Shown here one piece after another: positions 36,155-48,300 of a stretch of DNA of 64,000 nt. Where the stretch lies: the NCBI GenBank assembly GCA_023333565.1, contig JAJKFH010003229.1, forward strand, positions 3,632,001 through 3,696,000, given 5' to 3'. Under the pieces are notes generated by a model, which saw nothing but the letters and a program-made list of their open reading frames with translations, had not been told where the DNA came from and made no database searches. A program made the translations under genes and the position numbers. This DNA comes from Puffinus mauretanicus. Its lineage: Eukaryota; Chordata; Aves; Procellariiformes; Procellariidae. Numbering within the stretch: position 1 is the first letter of the stretch; every line of letters begins with the position of its first letter.

Positions 36155-37690
36155 GCAGCCAAAACTTTCCTCAGGTGGCCCCTTTCCAAAAGCAGCACTA
36201 GGCTTTCTCTCTCAGCTACAGCCCTGGTGGAAGGCAGACTGCTAGACAAGGTCCTGCAGATATATCCCATATAAATCTGTTTCACAGCCAAGCTCTCTCC
36301 ACAGCCCACCCTTCCCTTTGGCAGCCCCCTTCAAGCCACTCTCCAACAGCTCACTCTGAACCCCAAGCCTAATCCTAAACTCACCTAAACAGTAATGGAT
36401 GGCTGACCTTTGGAGAGGGTAACCAGACAAAATATATCTCACTGCCAAGCTCCCTCAGCAACCCACACTTCCCTTTCCATCCTGATGTCAAATGCAGCTC
36501 CATGATTTCTCCCTCTCTCAGCCTTAACCCTCAAGCTAACTGACAATTGACTTATGGGCAAGGAGCCCAGGCATTGCCTCAATAAAAAAATCCCTTGCAT
36601 CCAAGCTCTCTTGGCAGCCCATAGTTCCTTTTTGCAGATGCCTTCTCCACCCCAAGACAATAGCAAGTCCAGCTATCTCCCTTTCTTAGCTCAAACCCAA
36701 ACCCCAAACCTAACACTAACTGACAATCAACTTTTGGACAAGGTGCCCTAGACATTGACCAAATTGAAAAATAACTCACAGCCAAGTTTTCTTGGCACCA
36801 CACTTCCTCTGAGCAGTCCCTTTCCATCCCCAAGTCAACTGCAACTCCAGGCTGCCTTTCTTCCTTAACCCTAGCCCTACACCTAACCTTACTTGTGGGA
36901 CAGCCTTTGGACATGGCGCTCCAGATATATCTCATACAAAAAGTATCTCATAGCCAACTTCTCTTGCAGACACCTTTCCTGTTGCACACAATTATTGTAC
37001 TTCCATGCTACCTGCATCCCTCAATGTTAATCCTAACCGTAACCCTCCACGAAGGCTGACCTTTGGACAGGTCACCCAGGTAGCCCAAATAAAAAATCTT
37101 GCAATCAAGCTCTCTTGGCAGCCATCAGTTCCCTTGGGCAGCTCTTCTCCATCCACATGAAAGGTGAACAACCAGGCCCTTTCCCTGTTTCGACCATAAC
37201 GTTAATGGCCAACCTAATGGTAAGATGAAGACTTACCTTCAGACAAAGTCATCTAGGTATTGCCCTAAGGAAAAATATCTCACAGCCAAGCTCTCTGAGA
37301 AACCCATACTACCCATGGCCAACCTCTTTCCATCCTAATTCCAACTGCAAGTCCTTGATTTCTTCCTCTCTCAAACGTAGTCCTAACTGACGATCAAACT
37401 CTAGACAAGGGCTCTGCCCTTGTTGAAAAATATCTCACAGTCAATCTCTGCTGTCAACCCACACTTCCCTTTCCATCCGAGCTCTAATTGCACCTCCAGG
37501 CTTTTTCTGTCAGCCTCTCTAAACCCAAAAGCTTACCCTAACTCTAATGATAATTGACGGGCAGGCTTTGCACAAGGCCCTCCAGACACAGCCCAGATGC
37601 CGCAGAGCCAAGCCCTCTTTGCAGCCCACAATTCCCTTCCTTTCTCACCAACTGCACCTCCAGGCTTTCTTGGTCTCTCCAGCTTTACTA
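36155..37690. repeat. Degenerate tandem satellite, about ten ~130-180-bp monomers with telomere-like motifs
   Basis: The recurring anchor 'CCAAGCTCTCTTGGCAGCCC' and its variants begin at about 36159, 36288, 36445, 36601, 36782, 36954, 37105, 37286, 37441 and 37608, giving spacings of 129-181 bases. Each monomer runs: anchor, CACACTTCCCTTTCCATCC, CTCCAGGCTTTCTCCCTC, a TAACCCTAACC-like stretch, TGACAATTGACCTTTGGAC, AAGGTGCTCCAGATAT and AAAAATATCTCACAG. Monomers have diverged considerably. Reading frames shift between monomers, so the minus-strand ORFs within it are not a coding repeat. The family is not one I recognise. Confidence 0.85.
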
Positions 37691-40600
37691 AGGGCTTGAT
37701 TTTCTCCCTTACTCCTCTTGTTTTCTCCCTGTGGCACACTGCAGTGATGGCTTTGGGATTTTTTACTCCCGATGCTCATTTTTTTCACGGATGCTGAGCA
37801 CAGTCCCATACGAAGGTTGAACTCTCTGCCTGCCTTTCTGAATTCTCAGGTAGGGTTTGGTTATCCATACCATTCAGGGTCTGGGCACCTTGGCCCAGCC
37901 CGTCCCTCCCCATCCTGCATTTCTAGTATTTTGACTGAAGTGTGTATCAGTCGCCAGCTGGCTATGAAGTTTTATGCTCCTAATTTTTCAAGGCAAATCT
38001 ATACATTCTATTTTAAGGTAAAACCACCGAAATGAAAGGATAGGACTAGTTTTTCCTCTATGCAGCTCCATGTGTGTAAAGCAACCCCGAAGCTGGCGTA
38101 GCCCGCAAGTGTTGACTGCCTTCCAAGCTCGTTGCTTCAGTCTGCTGTGAAAACAGAGACAGGGGATAAATATCTGCTGGGAAAACAGAGGCGGGGTAGG
38201 ATTTTATAGAGCTCTTGAGGCACAGATGAAGCTCTGGGTGTATGTCCTCCACATGCATGTATCTGTTAACCAGGATCAGCAGGATGTGGGAATCCTGGCA
38301 CTTTTCTTTGGGAACATCCCACAAGGTGTGGGAAAGAGTTAAAGAGCCTGAAATGAAAATACTGTTTGTTTAAATATTTGGAAGGAAACAAAGAGAATAG
38401 GATTTTAGAGGAACGAACAATGCATGCCTGTCCCAGCTAAAGCCCTGTGAGAGAGCTACTTGTTGCTTTAATATATGATGTGGGTAGCTGGAATGCCTGG
38501 AAGACTTCATCAAGGACCAGCAAGGAATTTATGCTAAGTGCTGTGCAAATACCCACGATGAAGATGGTTCCTCTCCCAAGGATACTGCAGCCTACGGCAA
38601 ACAAATGGAGGAGGACAGGATAACAAGGAGTTAATTCTGGTTAGTGTGATAAACTGTCTTCTCTGCATCCAGAAGTTGTGTCTATTTTTTGCAGGCCCTG
38701 CAAAAAGGGGCATTTAGGAGGGGGTTAGGAGGAAAAGTCTAAATTAGTTTTACAGATGCTTAGAGGGAATTTCCCCTCAGGTACCATGGGGAAATCAAGC
38801 AGGGCCTGTTTGTTAATGCAATGCATATCGCTCCCCTCTCGGGCCCCTCAGAGGTGGGAGACGACCCACCAGCACTGAAGCGAGGCGGGAGGCTGGGGGG
38901 GGGCCGCCAGGCACCTTGCGTGTGACGTGATGAAGACGGGCGGCCAGAGGGTGGGCTAGATCGTGTGTTCATCTCCCTCAGATCGCCACAGGGCCCGTGT
39001 AATATATCAGTCTGCTTTGCATCAAACAGCTGTCTGACAACAGCCTTCCTGAAAGCAAGGGGAAAAAAAGCAGAGTCCTTAAAATTCAGGCACCGGCTCT
39101 TGCTTTTGTCAATTGCTCTTGTCAAAGCCCATTTGTCAGAGGCTTTGCAGGCTGTCACGTCACACGGCTCAGCACCCGTGGCTCCTCCGCTGTCCCACAA
39201 TAACCTTCACAGCAGATGAAAGACTGAGCCATTCTTCCTTCCCATCTCCTTGTTTTTTTTTCTTTATCAACCAACATTCACTTATTAAACCGGCATTCAT
39301 ACAGTAAAAATTCCTACGATCAGATGAACGTGCTGTCTTCGTAAATGATAATGCAGTAGGTCCAGACCCGCCCTAGTATAAAAGAGTAGTATAGCAATAA
39401 TACAGCCACAAAGATAATACAACCACAAAGGATACACTAGAAAAATCATTTCAGTGATTGCATGGATTATAAAATGCTGTCACTTGTTTCATTAGCTTGT
39501 GTTAGCCTTGCATGGCCACACGCACACCAGGCTGTCTTGAAAGAGAACTGAAAGGCATTATGGTCTCAGCTTTCCCAGCAAGTGATGGCCCCTGGCAAAT
39601 GTTTCTGAAGCCAAATGTCTTCTGTCACCAAAGCCTGAAAAATCCCTCCGTGGTACAACATGTCTGTATGGGCCCCTGGCTGATTTCTCCTATCTGTTTA
39701 TTATTTCTGTTTCAGATCCTCATGTTTTCCTGAGTTTGATAGGTACAATACAGGCATAACGATATCTTCTGTTCATTCTGCACTTAACAGGAGCATGCAA
39801 TATGGCTCTGTGTTGTTTTTTTTTTTGTTATTTATGATGGTGACTTTTCCCTTGGAGGAGGAAGAATGGCAATTCCAATGGCTTGTTATAATTCATTGGG
39901 TTTTTTTTTAAATCATAAATGAAGGTGGGGGGTTCTGATACTGCACTGTCTTATTTTTAGAGGTCAAGTTCCTATTAATTTACAGTTTTGTCTGTGGAGC
40001 AGCTCAGTGCCAATGGGATGATTAAACTGGATGGGGCCTTCCTGATTTGGCAACAGTGGATAATGTGAAAGCTCAATGGAGAAACCTGCAACATGCCACG
40101 TGCCACGTGCCATAATCTGGTTAAAATCACTGGGAGGCTTGTATAGAGACTGGGGGCCAGACCCGAGACTGATATAAACCACCTCAGCAGAGTCAGCATG
40201 ATTGGCATTGAGTAGGAACACGGCCCAAGTGCCAGGTGGTCCTAGGACGACCCTCAGTCTGCAAGGTGCCTACCTGTTGAGCCTACGGGGGCTCTGCTCT
40301 TCCCATTTGGCCCAGGAGAGCGTGTTTCCCTGTACAAGCATCAGGAACTAATTGCTGTGAGGGGGTCTAGTTGCAGAGGCGTGTCTGGCTGAGCTCCTGT
40401 GAGCCAGGCTGAGTTGATTTACTGCCCCTGCTTGCAGCCCTGTTTGCCTGCCAAACCCCTCAGAGCAGGGGCGGTGGGCTGGGTGGTGTGCCACCCCTCG
40501 GCCACCAATGATGCGAGTTGCCATCAGACCCAATGGCACACGACCTTCTCAGTTACCCCTGCAACAGGGGCCACAACTTCCAGCGACAGCCAGACCACGC

Positions 40601-43600
40601 GCGATAAACTTTTAGATGGCCCCAGCTCAGATGACCACGGCCTGGCCAGAGGTAGCCCTGTTTATCAATAGTCAATGCTGGTAAAGGTTTCTTTCCCAAA
40701 GCCTCCATGCGGAAGGGCCTCTGTGTCGTACAAGACGTCACCTTCATGACAAGGAGGTATTAAACTGCTGCATGCAGAGGGAGAGTGTTATTTTGGACAG
40801 CACATTATGGTAGCAAAATGGACAGAAGCCTCTTTAGCAGCTGATTTTATGGTGTTCCTCCTCTAAGCACCAGGTGTGGAAAAGCCGTTCATTTCATGCT
40901 CAGCACAGGGATTTTTATATAAAATGGATGCTCCACCATATATAGCTATGTCATGACGATGGTAGGACAGGTTGGCATTACACATCCCACTTGACATGCC
41001 CTATGAACGTGGGCTGAGTAATTTCAGGTTGAATTTAAATAAAAGTGACTATATTTTTCTTGCAAGCACAAGTCAGTTAAAAATATCCTGTGGTTACTGC
41101 TTTGAAAATGCCTTAAAACCAACTTAATCTGGTCACGAAGACAGGGCGATGGTGACAGTCACATTAAAATACTCAGCTGCAGAGCATGCCCGCATGGAGG
41201 TCAGTCCCTGCACATCAATGGGAGCAGACCATGCCGTAAGGAAAAGTGGGCTGCCTTTCCCTGGCCACCACAGCCACCCCACTGGCCCCGTGAGCTGCCC
41301 CTGCCGCTTCCCGGGCTGCTGGCAAAGAGGCAGCTGCTGAAGCCTTCATGGAGGCATGCCCAATGCCACCAGAGACTAAGCACAGGACGGAAAAATCTCT
41401 GCCTTTGGACTCCTGTAGCACATGCTTGAGCTATGAGATGTGCTGTCCATCTCCACTCCCAGGTCCAGTCCCAGTGCCTCAGCCTCTCCAGGGATGCAGA
41501 CCTCCCTTTGGAAGCTCAGTTTGCATGGTTGCAACCTGCCTTCCCTGGTCTCTTCACCTTTGACTCTCCTTGCTACAAAAGCCAACGCAGCCATAACCGG
41601 GGCCCTGGGTGCACAGTCCCGGATGGCCCTGAGTAGCCTCGCTCGGGACCCCCATCCATACCCCTGCCCATGGGAGCCCCACTGCAGCTCCTAAGGCCTG
41701 TCTCAGGCTGCCTCGCCGGTCACCTGCGCCCATGCCTGCCCCCCAAGTCCTGACTCGCTCACTGGACTCCCCGGAGGGACCAAAAGAGAACGATTTCACA
41801 TTTTAGCATGGTTTGTTTGATCTTGAAAATCTCCTTGGGAGAGCTGGGTTTCAGGTTTTCAGTTTTCCTTCCCTTCTGTTCATTGACTTACAAACATGCT
41901 TCCACTTCTCCAACTTTGTCACTAAAGAGGAGAGAAAAGTTACCCCCAGGTGAGGGTATCTAACACAGTGAATAAGCAAAACTGTTCATTATCATCTCGC
42001 TGTCACTGGCCCAGACACTGTGTCGCAGGATGGGTAATACAGAGGAAGCTTTCAGTGCATCTAAAATCCACTTATCTCTCCGATGATGGTACAGCAACTG
42101 ACAAAGTTGCCACCGACCATTTCCCCATCGCCTCACCCTCTTCTGGCAAGACGTGACTCTTGCTCAGAAAACATCCCAAGCACTGCAGATACGAGCGCAA
42201 TTCCACAAAGTTCCTGTTCCCTCACCCGGGATCCCAGCTCCCCCACAAATGTTACAGGAACCAGAGACAAACACACTCTGATTAGTTTTATAAGCGCAGC
42301 AAAATCTCCTTCCTTGTTAAACAGCTGAAGCAGCATTCCCGTGCTGTTCCCGTCCGCCGTAATCCCCCGTGACTAAAAGCTACCGAAATCGCACGAGTCA
42401 TTCTAGAAACCATCAGGCAGGATTAACCTCTCCCCACCCCAGCCCCTCTCAGGGCTGCCCCTCCGCCGGGGCTGGAGGTTGAGCTTCCTCCCCCGAGGAT
42501 GGCCTCGCAGGCGCTCCTGCCTGCCCTGAACGGCTCCTCTGGTTCTGATAAATACTGGGGCTTCGGGCCAGCGCGTTTGTACTCTTGCTATGGGGGATTC
42601 CTCCTGCCAAATACTCCACACACCAACATAATTTATGTGCTGCAGTGCTAGCTGGAAGTCAGTCAAGTCCGCTGCTCGTCTTCCAAAAAACGAGAAGCAA
42701 CATACTGTCCACCTGGCTGCGTCGCCGCTAACCTCGTGCTGTGGTAATTTGCAGGGAAGAGAGCTTGCGAGGCGGCTGGACCCTTTCCAGTGCTTTTTGG
42801 CAGCACGAGATACAGCGTACGGGCTGGAACCGCACCGCACGTTGCGCAGGGCTGGCCAGCTTGGCCGGGCAGCTCTCACGTGTGAGGGCGGCGAGGGCGA
42901 GCGCTGGTGAGGTGCTCCCATGGCTTTCCTGCAGCAAGCCGGTAGTTCAGATTTGCCCACGGCTATTGCACGACTTCAAAGAGATCATGGTGGTGGTGTC
43001 CTCAGAGAGCCCTAGAAGTAGGGCAAACCAAAACCACTTCAACATTTTATACCAAGGTCCCGTTTGCAGCTCTGTGATTTTTTGTTGAGAAGTCCAGGTG
43101 AGTTCCCAAGTGCCTTGCTCTACCGAAGGCCAGAGGAAACCTCCTGCTGACTCCAGTGGCCAACTCACTGCCCTCCAGTTGTTCCACACCCACTGCAGGG
43201 AAGGACATTAAGCAGGCCTGGTGGGAAACCACCAAGAGCAGCAGGAAGCTGAACACAGTCCTGATTAATATTATTCTCCTTATTATGCTCATAGCCAGTC
43301 TTGGTTAAAGCTTTCATTCACCAGCTAATTTTTAATGGCTGACATTAGGATTACCCATAAAACCGAGAACTTGGTGACTAAACCCAAGAAGAGTTTCCCC
43401 ACACCGATGACACTCTCTGAGGGTCTCCTTTGACTAATTACTGAAGTCTACTGTGCAGAGAGTGTTTATTGCCATCTGAAGAAGTAGCTACTCACTCTAG
43501 AAAGGAAAACTCATGATTCTGTTGATTTAAATTATTAAAATTATTTATGAAGTCTTACCCTCATAGACAACAAACGTACAGCCCATAAATTGTATTTTCT

Positions 43601-44679
43601 CTCATGCAACTGCTGCGCGACACACAGAGCCATGAACTTGGCTGCTCAGGAAAAGTGGAGCATGTTCCTGTTATCGTCACGATCATCTTAGTCACAGAAT
43701 AGGATTTAGTTACTCCTAAGCGTGTTATAAATACAGCCAGCTGCGAGATCCAGACCCAGACCGAGAGCTGCTCCGTGGGGCGTGTGGTTTTCCCTTCAGC
43801 TCACAGTAGGAAAGAGGGGCCAGCAGCAAGTCTGAACCCTGTATTTCCCTGGAGTCTGAATGCATTTGTATCCACAGATGCAATCGTGCTCTCGCCTTCG
43901 CTGTACATAAACAAGAGCTAGACATACATTTTGAATCTGGACTCGAGCTCTCCTCAGACACTCTCCTGTTCAGGCTGAGGGTGTGAGCCCAACTCCACAA
44001 AAAAGAGACTTCAAACTCCAAAAAGCAAGTGTCAGGGGGCTGTAAGCTTCTTCCTGGGGGGAGGCTCTGGATGAAGTACCAAGGCAGAAGAGCAAGGGAT
44101 GATGCAGTGCTGGGCGATCGCTGGCGTTTGGGCTGGTGCCCCTTGCAGAGATCAAGGAGCGGGATGAAGGCTCCGTCCATGCAGAGGGGTGCGAGCGCAG
44201 AGGAGGGAGGCAGGCATTCGTGTGCCCTGAGGGTCGGTGCTGCACAGAGACAATATACAGTCCGGCGGGCTGGGGTGAATTACCACTTATGCAGCAGCTT
44301 TCAGGGGTGGAGGGAAGAGTAGCCCTCCAAAGGACCTGGACCCTGCTTTGCCTTGAGGAGAGAAAAGAGAAGAAACAGCAAAGCAGCAGCTACATCAAAA
44401 CCATATCCAAGCTCATGGCTTTTCCATCCATCAAAGAGCTGAGGTGAGGTGGGGGCCTCAGCTGGACATAAATCTCTTTTAACTGATTCCATTAGGAAAC
44501 ACAGATCATTAATTTTGTCCCTCCGTACCAGGGGGAAGAACTGTGGAGCTGCTTCGAGCCACAGCTCAGGGCATATCCTGTCATCGCTGTGCTGAAGATT
44601 GGATTAAGACCCTGCCAGGCTCTGAAACCTAGTCACGACTCCATACAAGAAGGCATTTTACAGTGAAATTCATTTTGAC
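37691..44679. other. Non-coding flank 37.7-44.7 kb
   Basis: No gene is recognised. Positions 40097-40109 carry two CACGTG hexamers seven bases apart. A CpG-rich islet is at 42715-42910. Two T runs occur near 39816 and 39901. The ORFs at 42403-42960 (-, 185 residues), 38760-39200 (-) and 43725-44180 (-) have no recognisable domains. Confidence 0.55.
42715..42910. promoter_or_regulatory. CpG-island-like islet
   Basis: By hand count about 21 CpG occur in roughly 200 bases at about 60% G+C (observed/expected near 1), with CpG-poor flanks to the right. It contains GTCGCCGC, GATACAGCGTACGGG and GGGCGGCGAGGGCGAGCGC. No TATA box or transcript evidence is visible, so a regulatory role is inference. 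Confidence 0.35.
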
Positions 44680-44748
44680 ATATATATATTTATTTGATAC
44701 AGAGATATATATACACATATTCGTGTACGTATATATACACAGACATAT
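44680..44748. repeat. AT/CA-rich microsatellite
   Basis: Interrupted TATATATATA, GATATATATACACATAT and GTATATATACACAGACATAT units make up about 70 bases. It is a compound TA/CA simple repeat. Confidence 0.85.
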
Positions 44749-45330
44749 TAAGGGGAAATGAAAATATGCCATGTCAGCTTCTTGCAAAAAGACATGTTAA
44801 TTCACATATGAAAGTCTCCTGGCTGTTTAAGCAAAGCCAGGATGCTAACTAACAACCCACCCCAAACAAAGAACCTCTAGCAGCTCTTAAAAAGTCACAG
44901 AAGCGGTTGAAGGCCCTCATGTCTTTTTATTTCCACACACACGTTCGTAATTTCACTGGACCAATTGCTTCTGACTGATTGATTTCACTTCTTTGAGACA
45001 CCACACATCTGGAATTATTCAGGACGTTACTGTATATAATACTATGCTAGAATAATTGTTCCATTTAGCTTTATCCCTTATGCTTACAAAATCTTAGAGG
45101 AACTTAAAATACTCTTAACATTTGTATGTGCATGTTGGCATGTTTGGTTTATGCATCTGAATGACAGCATAAAAATGCCATGAATGTAATGCTAAACCAA
45201 AGATTGACTCTATACACAGAAGTCAGGAGAATGCAGATTTAATACTCTTACAGCATTGTTAATATTCTTAAGGTATAGGTCTCCTTAGGATCCATACTTT
45301 GATATCCCCATTTGCTCAGCCCAAGACTTC

Positions 45331-45370
45331 GTGCCAGGATTCAGCTCACTGAAGTCAACAAAACTTTGCT
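45331..45370. repeat. Decayed sauropsid repeat fragment
   Basis: GTGCCAGGATTCAGCTCACT followed by GAAGTCAACAAAAC resembles the 'ccaggattc...actgaagtcaatg' portion of the same repeat class seen at 16084 and 56030. Confidence 0.4.
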
Positions 45371-48300
45371 TGTAGAGTTAGGGACTTACTGTAAATAACA
45401 GCACCAGAGACTCACCCCATGATCACATGCTACATCCCGTCCAGTCTGTCTGTCAAAGAGGTTAAGGAAAACAGTGTTGGTTTAATAGACAATGATGCAA
45501 AACTCAGCTTATTTATAGAAGAACAGGAAGAGGAAAATATACACAGACCATCTCTCCTATGGCGAGTTAGGGTTAGTTTCTGCATGGTTAAAGCTGAACT
45601 GAAAGGAAGGAAGAGGGTGTTTGCACTTGCTATAGATTTTATGTGGTGAATGAGGATGATGTCAGGGTATTTGTTTGGCATGTGTATTGAGGGAAGACAG
45701 ATTGCTCGTACCTTGCTATTGGAATTGTTTGGATTCCCCGATTCGTTTGCTCTTTCTGAGTGGCTCTTTGGAGGATAGGGAAACCTGCCTGAGCTCCAGC
45801 ATTTATTATGGAGAGAGGAAAAACGTAACTAGACAGACACTTCAAAAAATAGTGTCCTGAATTTGTCAGAAAAGCCAGCAGACAAGATGAGAGAAAAGGC
45901 TGTCCACGGAAAATCCACTGGGATTTTCACCGTGGCATTCATTGTCACAGTTGCATTTGACTCCAAAAGGCCTGCCAGCTATCCCACCTCTAAAAACACT
46001 TTAAGTCAAAACGTTGTGTTATTTATAGTTGTACAGTAAAGAAGGAATGTCTATGAAGTCTCTTAGGAGATGTAAATTGTTACAGTTCCTTCAGTATTGA
46101 CGAGCAGCCACGCCAAGTGAGGATGTGCCAAAATGTTTAACTGTCCATTGCCATTGCATTTTGGATTCTTTGCTCTTCCAAAATTCACCCAGTCATTCTG
46201 AAAGTTAACACATGTCTATGGTAGAAAGGATTTCCTAAAAGGCCAGGGCTCAAGTGGTAGCTCTAGCATACTTCTGACTGGTGTATTTTTGCTAACATTG
46301 CTGTTTGGAAAGCCATGTAATGCAGAAGTAGCTTCTACAATGTACGTGAGAATCTCTGTAGAGTTGAGGCTGTTTTAAGATGCACCAGGTTACCACTGGC
46401 ATGTCATCTGTGATGAAAAAGTGTGGCTGCCTTTGCTTTCTGCGTTTTGAAATTTTCAAGGGCATGACACATGCCAGAAATTTCTGCTATTTTGCCATCT
46501 GACCCAAATGCAGTTGGGAGAAACTTCGATAAAATTGTTCTCATCCTGTGTTTTCACAGAGTGATCCTTGCTGCTTTTTGCAAGGTTTCTCTGTGATAGT
46601 AAATCCCTCTCAGTTTAGCTACGGGCTGAGATGGCTGGACATTGGCATGGTCTCCTTAGTATGACTGAAGTTATAGTGATGAAAATGTATTTTACGGCTA
46701 CTCAATAATCATCAAGGACTGATGTATTGGTGGTAAAAGATACCTTCATGCCAGTTCAGCTCCATCTGTGTTAGGGACCATAGTAATACAATTATTTTGG
46801 CAAAAAGCGCACTCCTCATCAAAACCTTATTACCAGCACAGAAGGCAAGCACCCAGCAGCCGTCAGCCTCTTTACAGCTGATGGGCTCTCCCACTGCAAA
46901 CTGATGAAGTACAGGAAAGGGAATTATCCCTTTTTTCTTGCTTCTATTTTGAAAGGATTTGATTAACATTTAAATAAAAAGTTTAGCAGCTGCCCTGTGT
47001 TGTATATCATGCACATCTGCAAACCACCTCCTATTTAAGTTTGTTGACTGTTCAACCTTTTGCCTTTCTTTTTATAGTTCTCTTGGTAGCTTCCTTACCT
47101 CATTAGGCTTTTGAATTCTGAAATAAAAACTTGATGCTTGACTTCTCTGTCCTGTGTTTGTTTTTAAAGCCCCTTTTGAGGACATTAAATCAAGATCAGA
47201 GCCAATAACATTCTGCTTTAGGAGCACAGAGTGACTATTTAAGGTGTTTGGGACCTCCATATGATCATTTATCATAACATTATTCCAGTTCAAATGCTTA
47301 ATTATAGCGTATTTTCAAATCCCTTTCCAGAAGCTCTATAAATACCTCAGCAACATCTAAAGACCAATTTGGCTGCCGATAGCTAAAACTATCTTTTCAC
47401 GCAGATTGGCCTTTGCTTTCTCTTCTGCTAAAGGAGATTCTGTTTACGTCTGTGTTTTGCATCTAGGAGCCCATAAATGTCAGGTGCTTTCTTTGGTTGG
47501 CGTTTGCTGGGTGCCACCAGGGGCTGAATATCTTGCTTTGCAGACGTAGCCATGGCTCTGTCTTGCTCTTCCAAGGTGGCAGACAAAGGTCCTCCAAGAC
47601 AGGTGAAGGTAGAGATTGAAGATTTCCCCCATCCAACCCATGTTTCTCCACGTGTGCTCGGCTCTGTTCTCCTCCCTAGGGACTGAGCCTGGCTTCAGTC
47701 CCTCATCGCTTCCATCTGATGTGCAGTGCCGCACACAGAACGAGGGCATGGCGTGTCAGAGGAAGAGACACCTACCTGACAGTGTTGCTCTTGGTCATAG
47801 AAGAAAAGAGACTCTTGGACAAGGATCCCACTACTCTAAAGCCATCAAAAGGGAATACTTTCCCATTCACACACACAGTGGCACAAGTACGAGTGAGGTG
47901 AAAGTTTCACTATGAAAACAGTCAGACATGGAAAAAAGCCACTGTTATGCTGGAAAAGATTTTAACAAGAAATTGTAAAACATTTAGGATTCTCCACCTT
48001 GGTCAACTGCTAGCCAGCGCAGCCAAGAGGAACGATCCTCTCTGGGTAGGTCATCCCCTGCTGTTGTTGCAGGGAGTGTTCGGTTTTGCCCCAGTGCCTG
48101 TGGTACCGCCCGGCCCCAGCCCCGCACGGCTGGGTGCACCAGCTTGCTGCGCTCCGGCTTGGGCAGCAACTGCTCCACCCCATCAGCAGTGATTTCAAGA
48201 TGTTTTTGTCTGAAAATCAGTGCCACAGGGAGACATTTTAGTGTTCAAAGCAGAGCCACTACCAAATGCCTTCCCCTCTCGCTCTCCATCCTATACAAGT

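Noticed and set aside
37025..37050. True interstitial telomere array
   Set aside because: TAACCC-like units are too few, irregular and confined to one part of each monomer; no (TTAGGG)n run exists.
36076..37739. Series of minus-strand ORFs within the satellite
   Set aside because: Reading frame is not kept from monomer to monomer, so this is not a repeat protein.
42403..42960. 185-residue minus-strand ORF over the CpG islet
   Set aside because: CpG-rich sequence has few stop codons; no domain recognised.
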